Below are positions 49,001-60,700 of a stretch of DNA of 64,000 nt, piece by piece (position 1 is the stretch's first letter; the number at the start of each line of letters is the position of its first letter). The notes beneath the pieces are model-generated. The model ran no database searches. It was not told the origin of the DNA and worked only from the letters and a program-made list of their open reading frames with translations. Source of the stretch: Balaenoptera acutorostrata (Eukaryota; Chordata; Mammalia; Artiodactyla; Balaenopteridae); contig NC_080074.1 in the NCBI RefSeq assembly GCF_949987535.1, positions 43,383,641 to 43,447,640 of the forward strand, in the 5' to 3' direction. The position numbers and the translations under genes were made by a program.

Positions 49001-51686
49001 TCCTCAGATTCTTGCAGCCCTTCAAGAAAGACTTGATGGTCTGGTAGAAACACCAACAGGATACATTGAAAGGTACAAGTTCTTCTTTTTCATAGTCCTT
49101 ATTTATCTTTCTATAATCAACGTTGCAAGTGTATATTTTTAAGGCCATCTGGGACTTATGTATGTCACGGTGGAAAGCTAATGTTCATTAGTATCTAGTT
49201 TAGGATTATTGGGAGTTTAAAATTTTGCTGAATACAGATTTAGAGTTGGTCTTTTAAAGTTTATTTTGGTTCATCTCTGTAGGAAGTATACTGATCTTAA
49301 ATCATTTCTGAGATTTGTTAGAAATGCACAGAATTAGAAGAAATACAGATTTCTTATTTATTCCATTGGCGATATAAATCACTAATAATAGCCCAAATAT
49401 CTTATTCTGCTTATAATTTTTTACATAACTTTATAATTCTAAGATCTATCCACATTGCTGTCTATATGTATCTCTCGTCATTAGTTTCTAGCTTCTAAAT
49501 GTTTCCTGGTTCTCTGTGATGTGTGTCCACCATGCTTTATTATATGCTTTTTCCTTGATGGTCATCCAGTTTGTCTCCAAGCTTCATCAACACGAATTCA
49601 GTTGTGATGTTGTTCACCCTTGTGTATGTCCTCTTAAGGAGCTGTGTAGGAATTTCTTTGGGATATGTACTTACCGGTGGAATTGTTAATTACGGGATAT
49701 GCAGGCCTTCAGTACTTCCAGGTGCTTTCTGCAATGCCTATATCCAGTATGTGAAGGTTACTTTACCCTTGTGTCGTTGCCAACAATTGACATCATTCAG
49801 CTTTATAGTTTTTCTGTTTTTACCAGTCTAAGAGGTGCAGGCTCATTTTGTTTTACTTGTATTTTCTGATTTCTAATGAGTTGAGCTTCCTTTCATAATG
49901 ATTGCGAATGAGCCTTTTAGGTTGCTCATTTTGTACCCTTTTGCCCATTCACATTTTGGGGTTTACTATCTTTTTTTTTTTAATTAATTAATTTTTTTTT
50001 GGCTGCGTTGGGTCTTTGTTGCTGCACGTGGGGTTACTTTAGTTGTGGTGAGCGGGGGCTGCTCCTCGTTGCAGAGCGCGAGCTTCTCATTGTGGTGGCT
50101 TCTCTTGTTGCGGAGCACAGGCTCTAGGCACGTGGGCTTCAGTAGTTGTGGCACGTGTGCTCAGTACTTGTGACTCACGCGCTCAGTACTTGTGGCTCGT
50201 GGGCTCTAGAGTGCAGGCTCAGTAGTTGTGGCGCACAGGCTTAGTTGCTCCACGGCATGTGGGATCTTCCTGGACCTGGGTTCGAACCTGTGTCCCCTGC
50301 ATTGGCAGGTGGATTCTTAACCACTGTGCCACCAGGGAAGCCCTGGTTTACTGTCTTTTTCTTGTTTTGTATGGGTTCTTATGTATTCTAGGTTTTAATC
50401 CCTTATCAGTTTTAGACTTTGTAAATAATCTGTTGTGTCATTTCTATTAATTTTGTCCGTGGTGTCCTCTATTAAACAAATCCTTAATTTTTATGTTTGT
50501 TAAATTTTTTGACCTACGGCTTGTTCTTTTGAAGATAAGTCTTTCCTTACTCCTTCTACATTTCCTATTGACTAGTTTTACCTTTTACCTTTAGGTCTTT
50601 AATCCCTTTAGAGATCACCTTTGTATTTCATATTAAATAGGCATCTTTCTTTCCTTTCTTTTTTGGTGAGCTAGTTTTTATAATGCTTCACTAAACAGTT
50701 CATTCTTCCCCCATTTATTTGTGTTACCACCTTTATTATATATCAAATTCTTATAAACACCTTTGTTTGTCTCTGAGCAGCAGTCTTCTTCATTGGTTTT
50801 TTTGCCTGTTCTTTTGTCATTGTCCCACTTAACTGCTCTGGCTTTATAGTATGTTTTAATATCTGGTAGGGTGAGTTGCTTTCTTCTACCACCCCTCACC
50901 CACCATGGAACACACTTTTAAGGTTGATCTTACCATCTGTAAGCCCTTTATCCCATGTATAGTTGAGAGTAAGTTTATCAGGGTTCTCTTAAAAAAACAA
51001 AAACAAAAACCCTCAAAATAACAAACAAAAAACTAGAATTTTCATAAGAATTCCAATATCTTTTTAGTATTAAATTGTCTCATTCATATCCTTGTATTTA
51101 TTCAGATCATATTCTGTATCGTTTATTACAAAGTTTTCTTCTTGGTTAATTCCTCTATATTTGTGTTGCTGTTACGAATAGTATTTTTTATTGTATTTTC
51201 TGGTTGGCTGTTCTTGATAAAGGAGTACTACTGATTATTATTTTTTTAAAGTTGATCTTGTGTCCAGAAACCTTGCTACTCTTACTGTATAGTAATTTGT
51301 TCTGTTATTTCTCCCATAGCCCAAAGGATCTTATCTGCAAGTGGCAGTTTTAACTCTAATCTTCCACATTACACCACACTGCATGTTTATTTTTCTTTCT
51401 TTGTAACATTGGCCAGGACTTTCAATACTGTGTTAAACATTAGCATTAAAAATGGGCATCCTTGTCTTATTTCTTATCTTAACCAGGAATGAGTATGTAA
51501 TCTCTTCATTAATGTGTCTATTTGTGATTTATTATGACCTTTTTTCCTTTATCAATTCAGATGGTCTTTTGACTTTTTCTTTGAATCTACTAATTGTATA
51601 TTAAATATGTTTTTGGAAATCTGAGCTGGATAGTAATATTTTATTTGGGGTCCTTATTTATTAGTGAAAAGAGCTTGTGTGTGCCT

Positions 51687-51724
<38 letters not shown>

Positions 51725-54700
51725 TCCCTGGTTTTAGAGTCAAGATTTCAACTGCCTAGAAATGAACAAGATTGCTTTTACTTTTTTCTTTGTTTTCTGG
51801 AACAACTTGTATAAGGTAGGAATTCCTTGAACAGTTGGTAGAACTCTTCTAAAAATTGACTTGGGCCTTTGAGATTTGGGAACTAGAGGTCCTGGGGAAT
51901 TTATCCTTTTTGTTTGTTTGTTTGTTTCTTTTTTTATAACATACTAACTGACCTCTTCAATTTCTCTTGTGCCAATTGTGGAGTTTTATGTTCTTCTAAA
52001 GCTGTATGCGTTTTATCTAGGTTTCTTTTTTTTTTTTTTTTTTTTTATATTTTTTCTAGTTTTTTTTTTTTTTTTAATAGTTTTTAATACTTTATTTATT
52101 TTATTTATTTATTTATTTATGACTGTGTTGGGTCTCTTAGTTTTCGTGTGTGGGCTTTCTCTAGTTGCGGCAAGTGGGGGCCACTCTTCATCGCGGTGCG
52201 GGGGCCGCTCTTCATCGCGGTGCGCGGGCCTTTTCACTATCGCGGCCCCTCCCGCTGCGGGGCACAGGCTCCAGACGCGCAGGCTCAGTAACCGTGGCTC
52301 ACGGGCCCAGTCGCTCCGCGGCATGTGGGATCCTCCCAGACCAGGGCCCGAACCCGTGTCCCCTGCATTGGCAGGCAGATTCTCAGCCACTGCGCCACCA
52401 GGGAAGCCCTTATCTAGGTTTCTAATTGATTAGTGTATAATTCATATTTTTAAAAATCTGATTTTTCCCTTTCATATTCTGTATTTTGTATCTGCATTAG
52501 TTTTGCCAGTTGTCTCAATCTTAATGTTTTGATTTTCCATTTGCATATTTTTTTGTTATTGCTTTTTTTTTCTGGCTTTAATGTTATTTCCTTATGTGGG
52601 TTTGCTCTATTCCCTTCCCAGTTTCTTAATTGCCTGCTTAGTTCATTTAATTAAAAAAAATTAATGTGTCTCTTTTACGGCCATAAAACTGTTTTTATAA
52701 ATGTTATGTGAATAAGTATGAAAATTTGTATGCCGAAATCAATAGCTTAGGCATATTAGTTGTATTGTTCAGATTCTCTTTATTTTTGCGTATTGATTGC
52801 TTGATCTAACAGTTTTTGGGATGAATGTATAAAAAATCTTAGTTTATCTTTCTTGTCCTATAATTCTGTCAGTTGTGGATTGTGTCATAGATTTTGTTTT
52901 GTCTGATACTAAGATAGCTGCTCCAGCTTTGTTTTGGTTTTTATTTAGCTGCTCCAGCTTTGTTTTGGTTTTTATTTATCTGGCATGTCTTTTTCCATCC
53001 TTGTATCTTACTCTAGTATGATTGTTTTCTTCTTTATTAGTAATTTCAAACTCTTTACATTTCTTAGAAGTGGTATTGTTTTTGGAGTTAATTGCTCTTC
53101 TCTTTTCTTATTATCTAATTTATGGTACTTTTTTCTCCTTTTCTGTTTTCCATTGAAAAGATCAAGTTGTCTTCTGCTGGTTTCAAAGTTAATGCATTCT
53201 GTTTTTTGTTATTATGGTAAAATGGATCATAACCTAATACCACAGTTTATTTGCCCCTATTGATCTGTTAAATTTACCAATAATATATTTCTTCTAGGCC
53301 TCTTTTTTTTTTCTTTCAAGGCAACAGTGAAATTTATCAAGATATTTTTGATTCACCCATATGTTATATAGCATCTCCTGGGTTTTTTTTTTACTTCCTC
53401 AAAATATTTTTCATGAATATAATATCTATGGCATACTTCCTAAAGCCTCATATACCTTATACAGTTTTTATTTGGCCTTCATATCTGAACATTTTAAGTT
53501 CAAAGTTCTTAAATATCTTAAAAATTCACTTCATTTTTTCTTGTCTACAGTGTTCTCTTTGAAACCCGATATCCCTTTGATTCCTTTTCCTTTGTAGGTT
53601 GTTTGCTTTTTTCTTTGGATATCTTTAGAATTTTCTTTTTTCTTTGATAGTCATCAATCTCATTAACGTGTCTAGTGGTTCGAATAAGGGCTTTCACGTT
53701 TCTGTAACTGAGAAATTCATTACCCTCATTTCCTCAAATATCCACCTCCCTTCTCTTTTTCAGCTATTGTTTCATTTGGCACCAGTGCCTCCATGTCTCA
53801 TAGCTTTTCTGTCTGTCTTTCCTGCTGCCTTTCTGAAGGTTTTAAACCTCATGGATTTTTTTCTTCAGTTGAACATATCTTGTTTGTCCTATTTGTTGGT
53901 TATTTTAGTTAACTATATTTTTCATACCTAATATTCCCACCTTGTTTTAGCTTTCTTGGTCTTGTTTCAGAGTTAAGATCTATCTTTCTTCAACTCTTTA
54001 AATATATTTACATTCTTGTTTAAATCCTTTGTTTAATAATGCTTCAGATGCTAAATATTTCATTCTTTCATAGTACTCTTCAAGTGTCTAGTTATTTTGG
54101 CCTTATAGCTCCAGCACACTGGGCGATATCAGTTACTCTGGTAATGAGTATTGAGGGAGGAATGAAGATTAGACTTCAGTTTGTGACAGTCTCATGGAGA
54201 AAGAAAGAGAAAGGCGACTGGATGAGCCTAAGGAGAGCTCCAGTCACCTCAGACTCAGAGTTGACTGACAATTACAGGCAGTTTTCTTGGCTGCTTTGGG
54301 AGGAGCCAGTCTCCTTTGGTTGTAATCCGTTGTTTCTGGATTGGAGGGGGTGGAAGAGTGAGTGCTTATGGGCTCTGAGCCAGTCCAGCTTTCATCAGCT
54401 CTTCATGTTATCCTAGGAGCAATGGCACTGGGCTCTGTGAAGGGTGAAGGGGACAGGCAGTGAGTGTTGAAGGCAAGTGTAGAACTTTAAAGCTTTTCTG
54501 CAAAAAGCTTTCTTCCACCTTGTCCTCACTGCTACCCACTCTGGTCACCACCACCCACCCACCCCCATCCCTGCTTTCCAAGTTGCAGCTCACCCTGTCT
54601 GTACCAGTTAAAGACAACCTTCAGTCTTACTCAGAAATTGCTCATGGTGTGATGGTGTGTGTGGGGGGTGTGTGTGTGTGTGTGAGAAATAGTTGTTTGC

Positions 54701-57700
54701 TTCATGGTTCTAAAGTTTCCAGGGTTGATTTTTTTTGAGATGTGGAGTTGCAGGGAGGCTAGCTGACCAAGCTATTTCACCACCTTGACAGAACATTTTA
54801 ATTTTAATTGTAAGAAATAAAAGTTGGTATTTTAGGTTTTTGTTTTTGTTGTTTGTTTATTTTTACTTCTGATTACCTTAACTAAAGTGGTTAAGTAGAG
54901 AATTAATTTGCTTTACACCAATCTGTGTATGGCAGGAAATTCTAACCTGGATCTTGGATCTGTTGTACAGATTCCATGAACTTATGGAACTTTTGAGTGT
55001 GAACATTTTTTGGGTGGTAGAGGGATTCATAATTTTAATCATTTTTCGAGGGGCTCATAAACTAGGTGTGTATAACCTTTAAAAAAAGTCTATGCCCTAT
55101 AGTGAATTGTATAGGAATTATATCTTAGAAAAGCGGTTATTTTAAAAATCTACCTCCCCTCTTCATAAAATGTTACATACTTATTTAATGTAATTTCAAA
55201 TTCCAAATTAAATACTAAGACTAAAAAGAAAATAATGGTGTAGGATACCATTCTTTTTCCAAAAACACATATGCTCCCCTTCTTTCCCCTAATAATTGAA
55301 ACAGGTGAGATATGCAGTTGACCCTTGAATAACACAGGAGTTAATCAGTAGTCAGCCCCCTGTGTCTGCCATTCCTCCATCCATGGATTCAGCCAAGCAC
55401 AGACTGTGTAGTACTCTAGTATTTACTATTGAAAAATACCTGCAGATAGGTGGACCCATGCAGTTCAAACTTGTGTTAAAGTGTCAGCTGTACATATTTT
55501 ATTTTATTTATTTATTTATTTAGTTTGGCCGTGCTGCGCTACTTGTGGGATTTTAGTTCTCTGACCAGGGATTGAAGCTGTGTCCCCTGTAGTGGGAGCT
55601 CGGAGTCCTAACAGCTGGCCCTCCAGGGAATTCCCTCAATTGTACATATTTTAAAAAAATAATTCAGGTTATCATTGTTAGGATGGTCAGTCCGTGACTT
55701 TTTAACTTTTAGACTGCATTTTACACCTGTGATGCCAGCACTGACAAGCCCAGTGCTGAACTTGATTACAATGAAAGATTTAGGGTTGGTGATACGATTT
55801 ACATTTTCTTATCAATTTACTGTACCTGGTTAAATTTCCTCTTTTGAAATGTTTTATGGTCAAGAGGTCTGGGTATTTATATCTCTTGAATTTTAATTAC
55901 TTTGAATGTACCTTTTGCTTCAAATAGGAAACCTGTTATTCACTAACTTTCATGCTTCAATTTCAGTATGCTAAAAGAAGTGTTACTTGGGTTTTACTGT
56001 GATGCTATATAACTGGTGCTTTCTAACCTTTCAGCTTGCCTAGGGTAGTTAAAAGACGTGTGAATGCTCTCAAAAACCTTCAAGTTAAATGTGCACAGAT
56101 AGAAGCCAAGTTCTATGAGGAAGTTCATGATCTTGAAAGAAAGTATGCTGTTCTCTATCAACCTCTATTTGATAAGGTAATGCTTTCTAATACTTTGTTT
56201 TTTAAATGTAAAATTCAAGAAGATAATAAAGCTCTGGAAATATAAACAAACTTCTGTTAGAACTGTCAGCAAAATGGTTATTAGAGGAATTTGGGAGAAC
56301 TATCAATAATAGCAATTCAAGTTGTATGAATTAATTAAATATTTAAGCATTCTTAATGAGGTACATCTAGTTTTTAGCTTTGATGCCAGTGTTTTTATGC
56401 AAGTTTTTTTTTTAAATCATTTTAGCGATTTGAGATCATTAATGCCATTTATGAACCTACAGAAGAAGAATGTGAATGGAAACCAGATGAGGAAGATGAA
56501 ATTTCGGTTGGTATTAACTTTAATTTAGTGGGTTTTTTTGTTATTTATTTATTTATTTATTTTTGGCTGTGTTGGGTCTTCGTTTCTGTGCGAGGGCTTT
56601 CTCTAGTTGCGGCAAGTGGGGGCCACTCTTCATCGCGGTGCGCGGGCCTCTCACTATCGCGGCCTCTCTTGCTGCGGAGCACAGGCTCCAGACGCGCAGG
56701 CTCAGTAATTGTGGCTCACGGGCCTAGTTGCTCCACGGCATGTGGGATCTTCCCAGACCAGGGCTCGAACCCATGTCCCCTGCCTTGGCAGGCAGATTCT
56801 CAACCACTGCACCACCAGGGAAGCCCTAATTTAGTGTGTTTTTATACCTTGGAAATAATTATCTTTATTGTGAGATGGATAGTGAGTGCAGATGAGCCAC
56901 TGTTAGCCCAGCTCCATCTGTACCCAAATTCACCTTTTCCTTGAATTTTTATAGAATTTAAAGTTTATAGATTCATATAAACTTTTCGTTTGAACTTAAT
57001 GATGACATACAAAAGGATTGTTGCCATTTTTAAAGTGCAAATGGAGGTCTCTAAATGTCCTGCCCACAACTTATAGACGGCAGAGCTGTGATAAAAATCC
57101 ATTGCTCTGTTACATGACCCTGTTTCTCCAGCATTGATGTTTTAATGTTGGTGATGAAGAGAATATATTTTGATTAAGAACACCAATGGGTGAGGCAGTG
57201 GACAAGGTTTGTATTTCTTTTGCTTTTCCTCTTTACTGTGCTTAAGTCTTACTTTTTTTCTCTTCTCTCCCATGAAGCTGAAAGTTTTTTCCTACAGCTC
57301 ATGGTCCTAGTGGCTTTCTTTTTGGAAGGGGTATGGTAGTAGAAATATTATGGAAGTAAGGTCTGGTATGGGTGACAGCAGTGTTTACACAATTAGACTA
57401 GAACTTCTTTGGCTAAATGTTAAAATTAGTCATTGAGGGTTTGTTGGGTTCTCTGCCACTGCATGTAAGTTAAGGGGATGTAAAAAATTTTATCAAGATG
57501 TCTAATCTAGGTATCCAGTAATAATGAATGCTGTCTTTTATTAAGGAGGAGCTAAAAGAAAAGGCCAAGATTGAAGATGAGAAAAAGGATGAAGAAAAAG
57601 AAGACCCCAAAGGAATTCCTGAATTTTGGTTGACTGTTTTTAAGAATGTTGACTTGCTCAGTGATATGGTTCAGGTAATTTTATTCATAAAAACACCAGT

Positions 57701-60700
57701 TTACCTCAGAGGGTAAACCTTTGAAGTTTAAATGGCTCTGATGACTAGTCTCTTTATTATTGATTTTTATAGAATGATTGCTTTCTTTTTTTTTTTTTTT
57801 TTTTTTGGAGGGGGCCTACACCGTGCCATGCGGCTTGTGGGATCTTAGTTCCCTGATCAGGGATCGAACCTGGGCCCTTGGTAGTGAAAGCGAGGAGTCC
57901 TAACCACTGGACCACAAGGGAGTTCCCATGATTGCTTTGTTTTGAAAGAACTGTTATTGGTAGAAGGAAAATTGCCGCTTTGATTAATGTAATCAAATAA
58001 ATTATAATTTGTTTTCAAAAATTAGATAATGAAATAGTCCCTTTGGTAATTGCTCATCTCACTGTATGATGCTTTCTCATATATCCCTGTTTTTAGATGT
58101 GGAGTGTGGTGGTAGGATGGGGGAGTTTCAGTTGTCCTACCCCAGTGACCTTTTCAGTTTGAAACAACTATTCCAAGGGACATTTGCATTTTAAAAGAAT
58201 ACTGTAAAAATATTTACCTATTTTTTAAAAATTAATTAATTAATTTATTTATTTTTGGCTGTGTTGGGTCTTAGTTTCTGTGCGAGGGCTTTCTCTAGTT
58301 GCGGCGAGCGGGGGCCACTCTTCATCGCGGTGCGTGGGCCTCTCACTATTGTGGCCTCTCTTGTTGCGGAGCACAGGCTCCATACGCGCAGACTCAGTAG
58401 TTGTGGCTCATGGGCCCAGCTGCTCCGCGGCATGTGGGATCCTCCCAGACCAGGGCTCGAACCCGTGTCCCCTGCATTGGCAGGCGGATTCTCAACCACT
58501 GCACCACCAGGGAAGCCCAATATTTACCTATTTTAACAATTGTCATTTTCCCTGGGAAACTGACACAGATGTCACCTTCTCTGGGAAACTTTGCCTCTCC
58601 TAATCTGAATCATTTCTTGATCCCCTGTCATCTGGATTGTAGTACTTGTTACCTTGTATTGTGATTGTTGGATGTTAATGTCAAGAAAAAGAAACTGTCT
58701 CAAAACAATGACTGCTTACTGCATTTCTACTTTTTAGCAAAGTAGAAAAGGAACAAGCATCTGGAAAAGGCAGCAATTATGATCGGGGAAACTTTTTTTT
58801 TTTTTTTTTTAATATTTTTGGCTGCACCACATGACATGCGTGGTATATGCATATTTAGTTCCCCGACCAGGGATCGAACCCTTGCCCCCTCCAGTGGAAG
58901 CACAGAGCCTTAGCCACTGGACCGCCAGGGAAGTCCAGATCTGGAAACATTCTTAAAGCAAACATGAATTATTTAGACTTGGTTTTGAACTTTTCAGCCC
59001 ATTCAGTCTATATAATGATGTAGTTCTCTATTTAGTCACCTTTTTTCAGCCAGTGGTGATAGAAGGTAGAACTAAGTAAACTAGCTTCAGTATAAGGCAT
59101 AACCTGGAGAATTAAGTCTTTATGGTTCATAATCGTACAGAAAACTGAACAATAAAATGTCTGTCAGTTAAGTGCTTAGTCCAATAACAGAACACTAATC
59201 TTAATGCCATTCAGATACTCATTTTAATTTTTTTTTTTAATTTGAAGGAACATGATGAACCTATTCTGAAGCACTTGAAAGATATTAAAGTGAAATTCTC
59301 AGATGCTGGTCAGCCTATGGTAAAAGAATTTTGAAATATTTTCAATTTTGTAACAACTGTTTACAAGTAGATAAATGGAACTTTCTAAAGAAAGGTGACA
59401 TTCAACGGTTAGACATGGGAGTGGGAAGAAATTAAAACTGATACTTAATTGATGGTAGGAAATAAATGTTTGGACGTTGACAGTTGTGATGCAGTATTTA
59501 TTCCTTTTCCTCCCTCTGAATGTAAACTATTTTTGAAATATAGTCAATTTTTGATCCTAGATTAAGAATGTATATAAAAATAATAGCAAAGGAACATGAA
59601 TAAGAAAATGCTTATTCTGTATTAAAAGACATGTGTCTGGGAATTAAATAAAACAGAAGATGTTAGAGGGCTCCCACTTCCCCATTATGAAAGATCAGCC
59701 AACGGCTTCTCTCCAAAACCATCAGTATTATGTAAAGCATGGGCAAAGGCTCTGTAGGCTATTAGTTCTTATATTACATGTGATAATGTTGGGCTTTTTC
59801 TCTGTCAAGCTAGGTTCTAGTCTAAGGTTTAAAGCCCTCTCTGTGGAGATGGGGGGGTGGGGGGTTGGTCAGTTTATTCAGCTGTACCTAACCTATGTCA
59901 TAAACATGTTACTAAATAGTAGTGTTAGCTGAACTAAGTTTTATTCAGTTTATTTTGTGCCACATTTTGCTTTTAAGATACTTTGGGATTTATATGACCC
60001 TTTCTTTCCCAGAGTAGGACTTTGTCACTTAAGATTTTATATGTTTATAGAAATCATAGATTAAGCTTTATTTACTGAAGCATTGAAATTTATCATGTAG
60101 GAATTTAATTACTTTTTATGCTTTTTCTTTTTTTTTAAGAGTTTTGTCTTAGAATTTCACTTTGAACCCAATGAATATTTCACAAATGAAGTGTTGACAA
60201 AGACATATAGGATGAGGTCAGAACCAGATGATTCTGATCCTTTTTCTTTTGATGGACCAGAAATTATGGGTTGTACAGGGTAAGTTTAATTTTATTACTT
60301 TAACAGAATGTTATATCTGTTTTTGCTTTACTTATGATTTGTGATATTTGGTATTTTCTAGTGTGTCTGCTTAGTACATACATACATATTTATCTCCACA
60401 CATTTCAGTAAAATGTTTTCTGAGAAAGGCTTATTCATTTTCCTAGAATTCTCCATAGACTATTACAGATATTTTTCCAAAGGAGTGTACATTTAAATTT
60501 ATTATATTGTGAGTTTGTGGTAATTGTAAATATATTTATTGAAAAAGTTTGTTTAGAAATAAAAATTTTCTCTTTGTACTGCTACAAAAAGCACAAATTT
60601 CCCCTCTAAATTTGAAATTAAATAGAACATTTAATTAGAAAAATCGCAGCTTTCCTAGCAATTGAAAGTAATGTGTTAATTGTGATAGACCATCTCTCCC

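Larger units (their letters stand above)
49430..54000 (-). mobile_element. Large old LINE-1/HAL1 block, antisense, intron 4
   Basis: The minus strand at 50678-50899 translates to L1 ORF2-like LTLPDIKTYYKARAVKW followed by a short decayed stretch. Plus-strand wording such as AAAAATGGGCATCCTTGTCT (about 51449) and TAGCTGCTCCAGCTTTGTTT (about 52915) is typical antisense L1 ORF2. SINEs interrupt it at 49977 and 52027. The outer limits are approximate. Confidence 0.7.
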
